From positions 744,001 to 808,000 of the forward strand of contig CP060220.1 of assembly GCA_023898385.1 (NCBI GenBank): DNA of 64,000 nt, given 5' to 3'. Both the position numbers and the translations under genes were made by a program. Shown here in pieces: positions 1 through 8,122 of the stretch. This DNA is from Pseudobdellovibrionaceae bacterium. GTDB lineage: Bacteria > Bdellovibrionota > Bdellovibrionia > Bdellovibrionales > UBA1609. How positions within the stretch are numbered: the first letter of the stretch is position 1; every line of letters starts with the position of its first letter. The notes beneath the pieces are model-generated. The model had not been told where the DNA came from and made no database searches. It was given only the letters and a program-made list of their open reading frames with translations.

Positions 1-1112
1 ATTTCAATTTGTCGATGGACTCGATTTTCGGCGGCCACTTGAAAGTACAGTTCTGCAATGGCGAGTGTGGTTAAAAACCAAGGGTTTCCGCTGTAGTATT
101 GGTCTTCCGGGTATCGTCCGTAGGCAGTGCCGAGTTCAGGAAGTCGGTAATTTATGGCGTAAATGCCATTAAACTTTAAGTGCAATTGATGAGCCGTATT
201 CAGAACCCAATCACTGCTGGCGGGCAAAGTGTTGTCATGGTTCGAGGCGTGCAAAATGGCCAGGATGTTGGCCGTATCTTGATTGCTTGATTTGTAGCCG
301 AGCCCTTCCACTTGATTGAGCGTGGTCAAGATAACGCCCTGATCTCTACTTAAGAATTTGTCTAAGGACTTTGTGATGCGTTCAGCTTGTCTTTCGTACC
401 ACGTGGCTGCACGGGTATCACCCATGCGGCGGGCTAAGCGGGCCCCGTCGATAAGTGCTTTTCGTTGCACATAACGGGTGTAGAAGTGGTCCCCTTTAAC
501 TTCTTCCCATAAGTCAAAATTGGCCTCCTGCCAGTGGTGCGAGACAAACTCGAGATCTGTTTTGATGATGTGATAGCGATCATTCCGAAGAAGTCCAGAA
601 TCATAGAGCTCTTCTCGAACCGTATCCCAATCGCCTCGATCTAAAAGTATTTCTGCCCAGCGGATCATCACCGAAGCCCGCAGTGCGGGGCCGTCGTTTT
701 GAGGTCGCCCCCAGGGGCCATCAAACCCACGTCCATCAACGTAAAACTTAGGCTCGCCAAGGCCAGAGAGGGTGTCTTGGTTTTGTTGATAGCGAGTCAG
801 CTCCACAAAGTCATAAACGCGGTGTAAATAGTAATCGGCAACCACGGGGTCTTTGGTGTCTTCATATAAATTGAGGACCACTTGCATAACAAGAGCCGCA
901 TCACGCACCCAATGATAGTAGTAGTCTGGGTTTTCTCTTGAAGGAGAGGCAATCACCGTACCGGGCCGGGCGTCTGTTGGAGAGACATTAGCTAACAATC
1001 GCTGGGTGGCCACAAATTCTTGGCGACGGATTTGTTCATCCAGACTGAGCTTCCCGCCCCAAGCTTGACCAGCCACTACCCCAACAAGTAAAAAAGCTGC
1101 AAATGTTTTCAT
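1..1112 (-). CDS. Glucoamylase (GH15), partial, runs off the left edge
   Basis: I translated the minus strand from an ATG at 1112; the frame is open to base 1, giving about 370 residues with the C-terminus missing. Residues 1-19 form a signal peptide ending near AWG. The visible part matches glycoside hydrolase family 15: a YYYHWVRDAAL segment near residue 65-73, RGFDGPWGRPQNDGPALRA near 128-146 and DLWEEVKGDHFYT near 200-212. The Glu of the WEE motif (about 203) is where the family's general acid sits. GH15 enzymes release glucose from starch or glycogen ends, so an exported copy suggests degradation of external or prey glycogen (inference). The following intergenic gap holds its promoter and a large hairpin. 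Confidence 0.9.
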   Translation of the reverse strand, partial: MKTFAAFLLVGVVAGQAWGGKLSLDEQIRRQEFVATQRLLANVSPTDARPGTVIASPSRENPDYYYHWVRDAALVMQVVLNLYEDTKDPVVADYYLHRVYDFVELTRYQQNQDTLSGLGEPKFYVDGRGFDGPWGRPQNDGPALRASVMIRWAEILLDRGDWDTVREELYDSGLLRNDRYHIIKTDLEFVSHHWQEANFDLWEEVKGDHFYTRYVQRKALIDGARLARRMGDTRAATWYERQAERITKSLDKFLSRDQGVILTTLNQVEGLGYKSSNQDTANILAILHASNHDNTLPASSDWVLNTAHQLHLKFNGIYAINYRLPELGTAYGRYPEDQYYSGNPWFLTTLAIAELYFQVAAENRVHRQIE

Positions 1113-1306
1113 AACCCCTCCCGCATAAAATCCTAATGCCCGATTGTCCCTTTGGATGAAATCCTAAATCAAGAAAAAACAGGCTAAAATCAGACGCAGT
1201 TTGAGTTTGGACAAAATCCAACATGATGACTCAATGCAAGGCCGAAAATGTGTCGAACCTCCACCGAAGTCCAGTTGGCAAAGTGGGAGTTCGCTTGAAT
1301 AATAAT
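1113..1306. other. Intergenic region upstream of the glucoamylase gene
   Basis: This stretch must carry the glucoamylase promoter. I see a small inverted repeat, TTGGA-CAAAA-TCCAA, at 1207-1221, and the word AAATCCTAA occurs twice upstream of the start. No clear -35/-10 pair could be picked out, and no ORF here is convincing. Confidence 0.3.
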
Positions 1307-1473
1307 GAAGAGGGGAAGAGGTGTAGCGCAAAAGGTATCCCTTTCTTTTTAAAAGGTATCCCTTTCCTTTTTGCGTTGCAGAGCGCTACATCGTAGCTGC
1401 TCTGCAACGCAAAAAGGAAAGGGATACCTTTTAAAAAGAAAGGGATTTTTACGCTACACCTCTTCCCCTCTTC
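1307..1473. repeat. Family B long palindrome (copy B1a)
   Basis: A near-perfect inverted repeat with arms of roughly 80 nt. The outer 15 nt (GAAGAGGGGAAGAGG and its complement) occur only here. The inner part contains AAAAGGTATCCCTTT twice in tandem and ends in a small nested hairpin (GCTAC-ATC-GTAGC, 385-397 past base 1000). The arms differ only where AAAAGGTATCC on the left faces a diverged AGGGATTTTTA on the right. The inner arm recurs at 49304-49358. It lies between the divergent glucoamylase and cytochrome genes and ends 22 nt before the latter's start. Confidence 0.85.
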
Positions 1474-1495
1474 CAAACAACAATGGGGCAGCAGC

Positions 1496-2980
1496 ATGGG
1501 AATGTTTTCTTCGGTGGCACGTGGGGTGAGTTTACTTGGGCTAACTGTTTTTGGATTTTTTCTGTTTTCGGGGATGGCAGAAGGGGAGCCCTGGCTGAGC
1601 AATCGATATGCACAAAACTGTGCTTCTTGTCACTCGCCCTCTCGGCGAAATGTGCAGGTGAAGGATCGTCGCTGTACGCTGGCCTGCCAAGGATGCCATA
1701 CAAATCCCAATGGCGGGGGGATGCGCAACCAATATGGGATATGGAACCAACAACGATGGCTCCGCTCATTTCACAACAAATCGCTTGCGAAATATTTAAG
1801 GAAAAAAGGCACGCCGGCTCCATTGAAATATCAAAAATACGGCAAGCAGCCAAAGAAGCTCAGTGATAAGCGTGAGAAATTCGCAGAGAAATTTATAAAA
1901 AATGGTCCGAAGCTAAGAGCCATGTCGACAGCCGTCTATGACGAAAGACATTATGATCGCAGTGACAAGCAAGAGCACATCACGGTGCAGGGGCCGGGCG
2001 AGTTGATGGAACGTGTGACGTCGGTGGATCCACTAAGAAAAGAACGAGAAGATTTTCTCTACGGAACTGGCGATCTACGATTTTTCTATTTGTCTCGCTA
2101 TGGCGGCAACAATGAGTCTACGATTTTTCCAATGGCCGTAGATGTGGGCGTGCGCATGCGACCCACGCGTAGGTATTGGTCGTTTGTGGTGGAAAGCCGC
2201 TTTCTCAATAGTCCAGGCAATGAATCCTTTGATCAAGCGTTCACAACGGGCGCAAAAGTGAGGTCAGCCTACACCATTTTAGACGATCTGCCTTACGCAA
2301 CTTATGCCATGTACGGATTATATCGGCCACTATTTGGACATTACACCCCCGATCACGAATCATTGGGGCAAAGACTTTTAGAGTTTGATCACAGTTCGAT
2401 CAACCATGCGTTCAGTTTTGGTGGCTCACCCAACGTGCCGTTTGCGAACATTCATATGATCATGCCCACTTCAGACAATACAAATAAGGATCAGGGTTTT
2501 GTAGTCAACCTGGGCGGGCGCTGGGTGACGTTAGGTGCGTCACTGATGTTGTCTTATTGGGCCACAGAAAATCCAAACGGATTAGATCGCAACATGTGGT
2601 CGATTAATATTGGAGGCAAGACTCCGATAATTCCGGTGATTAATAAATTTCTCATTGTCAATGCGGATGTAACCAATTTTGATATCACCGACTCCAATAA
2701 CGCCAACGACAAGGGCATGGTTTGGACGACGGAGTTGAAGCTAAACTTGTGGAGAGAAAATTATTTAATGTTCAATTACGCCAATTCAAACGTCGGCTAC
2801 TCAAGAACGGCCAGCGCAAATAGAAAACGGGGCAATGCCACAGAAATCATGATAGGGTTAAAGAGCTTTTTAATTGCCGGTACGGAGATGGAGATTTTAA
2901 CGATTCATCGAGATAATGAGTTGTTGGGGTCGAAATCATCAGAAGAAGTACTACAAAGTCAGTTTCATATATTTTTCTAA
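1496..2980 (+). CDS. Exported dihaem cytochrome c-like protein with a long C-terminal domain
   Basis: 494 residues with a signal peptide of about 30 residues ending near the AEGEP segment. Two CXXCH haem c sites follow closely (CASCH 42-46 and CQGCH 64-68), separated by a Cys- and Arg-rich linker. The remaining roughly 400 residues carry alternating hydrophobic/polar strands and end in FHIFF. A terminal aromatic of this kind is typical of outer-membrane barrels, so an outer-membrane cytochrome is plausible. I do not recognise a named family. The start is chosen because the signal peptide begins there; no strong Shine-Dalgarno is visible. The gene stands alone between hairpin clusters. Confidence 0.75.
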   Translation: MGMFSSVARGVSLLGLTVFGFFLFSGMAEGEPWLSNRYAQNCASCHSPSRRNVQVKDRRCTLACQGCHTNPNGGGMRNQYGIWNQQRWLRSFHNKSLAKYLRKKGTPAPLKYQKYGKQPKKLSDKREKFAEKFIKNGPKLRAMSTAVYDERHYDRSDKQEHITVQGPGELMERVTSVDPLRKEREDFLYGTGDLRFFYLSRYGGNNESTIFPMAVDVGVRMRPTRRYWSFVVESRFLNSPGNESFDQAFTTGAKVRSAYTILDDLPYATYAMYGLYRPLFGHYTPDHESLGQRLLEFDHSSINHAFSFGGSPNVPFANIHMIMPTSDNTNKDQGFVVNLGGRWVTLGASLMLSYWATENPNGLDRNMWSINIGGKTPIIPVINKFLIVNADVTNFDITDSNNANDKGMVWTTELKLNLWRENYLMFNYANSNVGYSRTASANRKRGNATEIMIGLKSFLIAGTEMEILTIHRDNELLGSKSSEEVLQSQFHIFF

Positions 2981-2987
2981 AACCTGA

Positions 2988-3142
2988 GCGGAAAAAGAAA
3001 TCGAGGGGAGCGAAAGCGCCCCCCGGCCAAAAGGCTTCGGACATGCGTTCGGCAGCGGTGCTCGCCGATGGCGAGCACCGCACCGATCCGAACTTGCTTT
3101 TGGCTGGGGGGCGCTTTCGCTCCCCTCGATTTCTTTTTTGCG
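2988..3142 (+). repeat. Family C core-and-arms hairpin (copy C1)
   Basis: Arms at about 2992-3033 and 3097-3138 are complementary over 42 nt with a single G.T pair; a few outer bases pair further with one bulge. They enclose a 63-nt core (3034-3096). The core folds on itself: TTCGGA with TCCGAA, and CGGTGCTCGCC with GGCGAGCACCG around a GAT loop. The core is 62/63 identical to the core of C2 (inverted), while the arms are unrelated in sequence apart from the closing AAAAG/CTTTT. It starts 8 nt after the stop of the cytochrome gene, so it may also end that transcript. Confidence 0.9.
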
Positions 3143-3165
3143 CTTTTCCGTGCCAACCCTTTTTT

Positions 3166-3195
3166 GGGCGGGTGGGGGTGGGGTGGGGTGCGGGG
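3166..3195 (+). other. G-tract with G-quadruplex potential
   Basis: Six runs of three to five guanines separated by one to three bases lie on the plus strand between hairpins C1 and C2. The spacing fits the usual G-quadruplex pattern. Function is unknown. Confidence 0.5.
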
Positions 3196-3286
3196 TTTCT
3201 GCTGCTTTTGTGGCCCTACCGGTATTGCCACCCCATCCGGTCATCTTTCACCCTCCATTGAGGGGCTCCGGTGCGGGGAAGCGCTG

Positions 3287-3435
3287 CCTAAAGTTCAAAC
3301 AAGCTGAAGGGGGAAGCCTGTCGCAAAAGCAAGTTCGGATCGGTGCGGTGCTCGCCATCGGCGAGCGCCGCTGCCGAACGCATGTCCGAAGCCTTTTGCG
3401 ACAGGCTTCCCCCTTCAGCTTGTTTGAACTTTAGG
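3287..3435 (-). repeat. Family C core-and-arms hairpin (copy C2, core inverted)
   Basis: Perfect 43-nt arms at 3287-3329 and 3393-3435 enclose a 63-nt core at 3330-3392 that is the reverse complement of the C1 core with one difference. That difference turns a T-A pair of the apical stem into C.A. The arm sequence is unrelated to that of C1. It sits just beyond the 3' end of the minus-strand operon that ends at 3451. Confidence 0.9.
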
Positions 3436-3450
3436 ATCGCTAGGTTTTTT

Positions 3451-4161
3451 TTAATTATTTTGTGCGCCAGCACTGATCCACGAGAATATCACCTGTTTTT
3501 CTGCTGGCGTCAGTGGGTTATTAGGGGGCATTTCATCCCTTGCCACTACGTTGTAGAGTGCGCTTCCTGCCGGACTGCCCGGTGAGACATATCGTCTTAC
3601 ATCAGTGAACTCATTGAGTGTGACGCCGCCTTGGGCATTACCTGCGCCCAAATGACAGGATCCACATTGAATCAATAATAATCCAGCTACCTGTTGGTAA
3701 GTGGCCGCTTCAGCGCCCCCGGTGTCTGGGGCGGGTGGAGCTAGAATGGCTGATAAATCATCTTCTGAGGCGTTTCTGCCTAGAATCCATAGGCGGAGAA
3801 GTTCTTTGTCTTCTGGGGCCATGGTTCCGTTTTGTGGCATGAGGCCATCGACGATTTCTATAAATAGGGGTGAGCTTTGTGGCTCACCTACGACCACATA
3901 GCCGTCGGCAATCATTTTATCTAGATTGAGAATGTCAATGGGTTGATTGGCTGCGTCTGGGCCGTGGCATGAAGCGCAGTTTTTATTGAGCACTTGTAGG
4001 GCCTTTCCTTCAACAATAACGAGTTGTTCATCTGTGGAGAGTGAGGAATTGTCCGCGCCTTCGCGGTGATCGGCGTCGAAAACTTGTGCGCAGTTTTGAT
4101 AGCTGAGTAGCACCATTAAAAAACTACCCAGAATAATAATTTGTTTAAATGCCCCCAACAT
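3451..4161 (-). CDS. Dihaem cytochrome c lipoprotein
   Basis: 236 residues. A lipoprotein signal ends in LLSYQNC, with Cys24 as the likely lipidated residue. There are two cytochrome c-like units: CASCH 62-66 with a following GLMPQNGTMAPEDKELLRLWI stretch, and CGSCH 166-170 with DEMPPNNPLTPAEKQVIFSWI. In each, a Met-Pro motif followed by an 'LxxWI' helix is the usual layout of small class I c domains (Met as distal ligand). It is the last gene of the minus-strand operon beginning at 12340; 15 nt separate it from the upstream gene. It is probably a periplasm-facing electron carrier. Confidence 0.82.
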   Translation of the reverse strand: MLGAFKQIIILGSFLMVLLSYQNCAQVFDADHREGADNSSLSTDEQLVIVEGKALQVLNKNCASCHGPDAANQPIDILNLDKMIADGYVVVGEPQSSPLFIEIVDGLMPQNGTMAPEDKELLRLWILGRNASEDDLSAILAPPAPDTGGAEAATYQQVAGLLLIQCGSCHLGAGNAQGGVTLNEFTDVRRYVSPGSPAGSALYNVVARDEMPPNNPLTPAEKQVIFSWISAGAQNN

Positions 4162-4176
4162 GACTACGTCCCTTTT

Positions 4177-5916
4177 TTAGTTGTTTTTTGCCCCGCTCAA
4201 AATCCACTGACGAATATCTTCTCTGGCCGTGTCGCCACCATCGAGATTGAGAATTCCGCCTTTAGGCATCGGCTCTTTGCCATCAAGGCCAAGAATCCGC
4301 CGCCAACTCTTACTATTATCTAAATCGCCTGGTTTAAATCGATTCAGCGAAATCAAATCTTCATAAGTGGTCATATCGTATTCGCGGCCCAATTGGTCGG
4401 CGCTATTGCGATGGTGGCAGCGAACACAGAATCGATCAAAGGCGCCATTGGGTTTCATCAAGTCAGTGAGTGTGACTTCGAAGGCTCCCGGTGCGGCGTC
4501 GTTGTCCGGTATATTCACAATATGAGTGCTTTGTCCTGCAATAGAACCATTTTCACCGCTGGCAATAAGGAAGTCATCCAGGCGCAGTGTGATCGTTTCA
4601 TTGGCGGCATCATCGCGCTGATCATTGATTATTCGAATGGCAATGCTCTTTTCTGTTTCCGTGGGGTCAAAGCGAAGAGTGAATGAGCCGTTACCCACAA
4701 TATCAAAATCTCTGTCATAATTTCGCACTTCAGTGGTTTCATCATTGATGTCTATGATTTGCGAACAGCAGGGCACACGAGCCGTAGTGCCGCCATTATC
4801 TATAGAAAACCCCACAGCTGAAAATGTATCAATGGGTCGGCTGAGAACCACTTTTGCGTAGACACACTTGTCTCCGTTAGTGACAAGAGGGTTGCCTTCG
4901 CTGTCGTTGGGGCAATCACTGGTCCCGGCTTCGGTGCTTAAAGTTGTAGTTGCCAATTCGAAGCTAGCCGTGGGGCCAGGAGGTGGAGGCGGTAGAGTCA
5001 CGGCCGCAATCTCTCCAATTGAGAATGACAAAACATCGCTGGCTCTGAGTGTGCCCACAGCCACCATGGTTCCGGCAGAAAGCAGAGTGGATTGGTTCTT
5101 GCGTGCTGAAGCTTCAATAAAATGATAGGTGGTTTCATTCACCACATCTTCGCCGTTAATTTTAAATCGTATGCTTTTTAAAGTGATATCAGTGGCATTG
5201 GCGTTTTGAGCCGGATAAATAATTCTCGGTTTACTGATGTAATAAGCCGTAGAAGTGGACTGGACCTGAATGCGAACTGCGATTTCGAAAAAAGCACCAG
5301 GCAGCTCTGGCCAAGTCACCCCATCTGGAGGATTGCGCATTTCATTGTTAAGATCCCAACGCAAAGTCACTTCATCTTCAAGGCTTGGGTTAATTGCCTT
5401 AGAAATAGAATGCACTCGCACGTCTTCCCAGGGGTCATCGACAAATTCAGAGATCGAATCCACCCCTTGACATCGTACGAGCTCTTCTTGACCTTTTGCC
5501 CACAAGTCTTTGAGTTCATTCACTTTAGATTCTTGGTGAGGTCCTGTGTAAGGGCTTTGGTGAGCGGCATCCACGGCAAAAGCTGAAACTTTTGAAAAGC
5601 CTACGGCACTAAAAGCTTGCCAGGCCACTTGCAGACCGCTTGTGGCAAAACCGCCTTTACCAATGCCGCCAGGCACGTGACAGGCCGCACAGTTTTCTTC
5701 TAAGAAGGGATGGTAAGTGTAAGAAAACAACTGCTGCTCACTGGTGATACTGCACTTGCCAGAACCAAGAGAAGATTGAAATTTGGCTTCATCAAATCCC
5801 TCGTGTTCTGCAGTACAGTTGTTAAACATGACTAGCAGCGATGCCACACCAAGGCTCAGCACACTGGCCAGAGCCTGTTTTATCGGTTTTCTTTTATGTT
5901 GGCCCACTTTCATCAT
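4177..5916 (-). CDS. Dihaem cytochrome lipoprotein with Calx-beta-like middle domain
   Basis: 579 residues. The lipoprotein signal ends in VMFNNC (Cys34). Haem sites are CAACH (76-80, followed by VPGGIGKGG) and CVRCH (497-501). The C-terminal unit, with PMPKGG and DIRQWILSGAKNN, resembles the unit ending the downstream gene (FSWISAGAQNN), so the two proteins share a domain. The middle (roughly 320-480) reads like a Calx-beta repeat: 'STEAGTSDC', an 'ITLRLDD' strand and a terminal 'IPDNDAA'. Its partners are the operon neighbours, with 15 nt to the downstream gene and 49 nt to the upstream gene. Confidence 0.8.
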   Translation of the reverse strand: MMKVGQHKRKPIKQALASVLSLGVASLLVMFNNCTAEHEGFDEAKFQSSLGSGKCSITSEQQLFSYTYHPFLEENCAACHVPGGIGKGGFATSGLQVAWQAFSAVGFSKVSAFAVDAAHQSPYTGPHQESKVNELKDLWAKGQEELVRCQGVDSISEFVDDPWEDVRVHSISKAINPSLEDEVTLRWDLNNEMRNPPDGVTWPELPGAFFEIAVRIQVQSTSTAYYISKPRIIYPAQNANATDITLKSIRFKINGEDVVNETTYHFIEASARKNQSTLLSAGTMVAVGTLRASDVLSFSIGEIAAVTLPPPPPGPTASFELATTTLSTEAGTSDCPNDSEGNPLVTNGDKCVYAKVVLSRPIDTFSAVGFSIDNGGTTARVPCCSQIIDINDETTEVRNYDRDFDIVGNGSFTLRFDPTETEKSIAIRIINDQRDDAANETITLRLDDFLIASGENGSIAGQSTHIVNIPDNDAAPGAFEVTLTDLMKPNGAFDRFCVRCHHRNSADQLGREYDMTTYEDLISLNRFKPGDLDNSKSWRRILGLDGKEPMPKGGILNLDGGDTAREDIRQWILSGAKNN

Positions 5917-5965
5917 CCCCCTAAAAAAGTAAACGCACGGCCTTTAGACTATTAAAAAAGTCGTA

Positions 5966-7411
5966 CTAGCTATTGATCACGGTGATTTCACTTAGCTCAC
6001 TTTCAGCAAAAGTACTTTGCGTCACAGACTTAATTAGGTCATGACGTCCAGCAAATGCCAAATAGTTCACAATAGCAGCAGCGACTCCACGTTCGGGACT
6101 TCCGCCCACTACAGTGTCTCTTGCCGCACCCTGGCCGTTGTTAAAGTGTCCTAATTGACGAGCTTTTTGCACGGGCTTTTGTTCAGGGTGATAAAAGAAG
6201 GTAATAATACCACTTCTTTCACCGCTGTCCGCAGTAAAGTCGGCACCAGGAACCAATGAGTCTTGTGAGGCCACAGATCCATCAGTTGTGATCATAATCA
6301 TTGTTGGTCGTTGCAGGACGCGAGCCGATTCAAGCATTCGACCCACCATCACGCCAATTTCATTGTCTTTGTTGTCTTGGTTGGCTCGACCGTTACCATG
6401 GTAGTCACAGCCTCCGATGTTCATCATTGCCATAGAGGCGTTGCCTTTTAGAGCATTGTAAACAGCAGACGCATTACCACCATTGCCAGAGTTAAGGTCG
6501 TTAGCGTTATTCAAATTCCACACGGTTGCAAATTCATTGCTATCAAGCGGGTTGATGCTAACATTGCCGTCACCACCAGATACCAAGTTAATATTAGTGT
6601 CCGTGGCAATGTTTGTAAGTTGTGAAAGAGCTTGTCCACCACTGAGGCTAGCTAAATTTCGCCCCTGTGTAGCACTTAACCCACCAATAGCACCAAAGAG
6701 TTTTACTTTCTGGTCATCTGTCATAGATGCCAAGCTTCCTTGTACACTCACTGCATTGGCCACATCAGTGAATCGATTCACCATCAAGGGAGCTGTGTTG
6801 TTGCGAATGGCGGGTTGGTTTCTGTTTTGACCAAGCGCCGGCAAGAAATCACCCTTAGTGACTTCAGCAAGCATTCCAGACGGGTTTAATGCATTGTTTG
6901 CCGTATCATCTTGTGAGGCCACAGCAATACCTAGGACCGCTGTGTTGGCTATAGTGGCCGGCGTAGCGTTTGCTAATACTCCGGCTAGCAACTGGCTTCG
7001 ATCAGCAAAGCCACCACTTTGAGCTCCAAAGGAAGGGTCAACGTTAAAAGCTCCTGCCGCACCCAGGCCTAAGCGTGAGTAACTTGGCAAGAAATCTCCG
7101 TCTTGTCCCATAAATACAAAGTTACCGGCGATAGAGAACCCTCCAGCACCGTTGATCACCATGGCAGCTGGCATTTTTTGTGCCGTGGCCACACATTCGG
7201 CGGCATGGGCCACAGAAGATCGGGCGATCATTTCTACAATAGATGGCATAAACAAAGTGGCCGCAGAAGCTTTTAAGCCTGAGGCTAAAAACTCGCGCCG
7301 AGTCTTTGGCATGCCGTGGTTTTGAACATATTTGTCTGCGATTTGAAGATTGAGCTTTTCTTGCTCAGTCATCATCTCAGTGTTGGCTTTTTTAAATACT
7401 TTAAGTTTCAT
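5966..7411 (-). CDS. Tat-exported DUF1501-like protein
   Basis: 481 residues. A twin-arginine signal is clear: TRREFLASG with Arg38-Arg39, a hydrophobic stretch, then VAHAAEC. The body has 'MMNIGGCDYHGNGRANQDNK' and 'TMIMITTDGS', which resemble the histidine- and aspartate-bearing segments of DUF1501/sulfatase-like Tat proteins; the family call is tentative. Such proteins are commonly encoded beside DUF1588/DUF1592-type haem proteins, as here. Tat export implies folding in the cytoplasm, perhaps with a cofactor. Gaps to its operon neighbours are 39 and 49 nt. Confidence 0.7.
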   Translation of the reverse strand: MKLKVFKKANTEMMTEQEKLNLQIADKYVQNHGMPKTRREFLASGLKASAATLFMPSIVEMIARSSVAHAAECVATAQKMPAAMVINGAGGFSIAGNFVFMGQDGDFLPSYSRLGLGAAGAFNVDPSFGAQSGGFADRSQLLAGVLANATPATIANTAVLGIAVASQDDTANNALNPSGMLAEVTKGDFLPALGQNRNQPAIRNNTAPLMVNRFTDVANAVSVQGSLASMTDDQKVKLFGAIGGLSATQGRNLASLSGGQALSQLTNIATDTNINLVSGGDGNVSINPLDSNEFATVWNLNNANDLNSGNGGNASAVYNALKGNASMAMMNIGGCDYHGNGRANQDNKDNEIGVMVGRMLESARVLQRPTMIMITTDGSVASQDSLVPGADFTADSGERSGIITFFYHPEQKPVQKARQLGHFNNGQGAARDTVVGGSPERGVAAAIVNYLAFAGRHDLIKSVTQSTFAESELSEITVINS

Positions 7412-7450
7412 TTTAATATCCCCTTAAATAAATATTGTTTTAGCTCTCGA

Positions 7451-8098
7451 TTACATCCTGTAGCCATCGAGGCTAGCCAAGACTGACGTGCAGATCGCTA
7501 TGGCCGCATGGCGACTCTTACTGTCTGCAGCTGACGAATCCACAATATCCATGACATTTTGAAGTAATAAATCGTGTTCTTCTTGGGTCTCATCGCGGCC
7601 CCAACAAGCCCGAGCCATGCGTCGCATAGTCTCTTGGGCACCGGCCAAACTTGGCGCTGCCGTACCGGAGATCGCATTAAAGATCCTGCGATCTGTAGAG
7701 CTTAAAGCTAACTCTTCGTTGAAAAGATCATCACACACCTCCACAGCGATGGCAGCATGAGCCATAACTAGAGGTGGGTTTACATCCATCACATTACCAA
7801 ACTCAGATAAGCTGCCTCTGCGGCTATCAAACTCATCTAAGGTCTTTTGGCTGACAACCTGTAAGCCAGTGCAAGCCACCATGTTATCAAGAACTTGTTT
7901 TCCGTAGGCAATCGATGCCGTTTCAGCACCTGGAATAATCTCTACGGCAATGTTTCCGCTGCAAGAGTTTTTGCTGGAATCGGTGGATACGCCGTCATCT
8001 GGCACCATTTGTCCGCAGGCATTCCCGAGAATAGCGATGGCTGCCGTGATAGTAGCAAGGCTAATGCCCACTGCTATTTTCTTTTTAATTGTTTTCAT
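7451..8098 (-). CDS. Lipoprotein of unknown function
   Basis: 215 residues with a basic n-region and a lipobox ILGNAC (Cys28). The mature part is mostly helical, with spaced cysteines (CTGLQ, VCDDLF, ACWGRDE, ICTSVL). The final ICTSVLASLDGYR resembles the 'C-x-x-V-L-x-S' ends of other exported proteins in this type of operon. No domain was recognised. It lies between the DUF1588-like and the Tat-exported gene with gaps of 24 and 39 nt, so it is probably a structural or assembly partner of that complex. Confidence 0.65.
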   Translation of the reverse strand: MKTIKKKIAVGISLATITAAIAILGNACGQMVPDDGVSTDSSKNSCSGNIAVEIIPGAETASIAYGKQVLDNMVACTGLQVVSQKTLDEFDSRRGSLSEFGNVMDVNPPLVMAHAAIAVEVCDDLFNEELALSSTDRRIFNAISGTAAPSLAGAQETMRRMARACWGRDETQEEHDLLLQNVMDIVDSSAADSKSRHAAIAICTSVLASLDGYRM

Positions 8099-8122
8099 CT
8101 TAAATCCCCCTTAAATCCCTTT

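Noticed and set aside
3043..3434. ORFs of 61-98 residues over the C1/C2 hairpins
   Set aside because: They arise from high-GC palindromic sequence, overlap one another on both strands and have no start signals.
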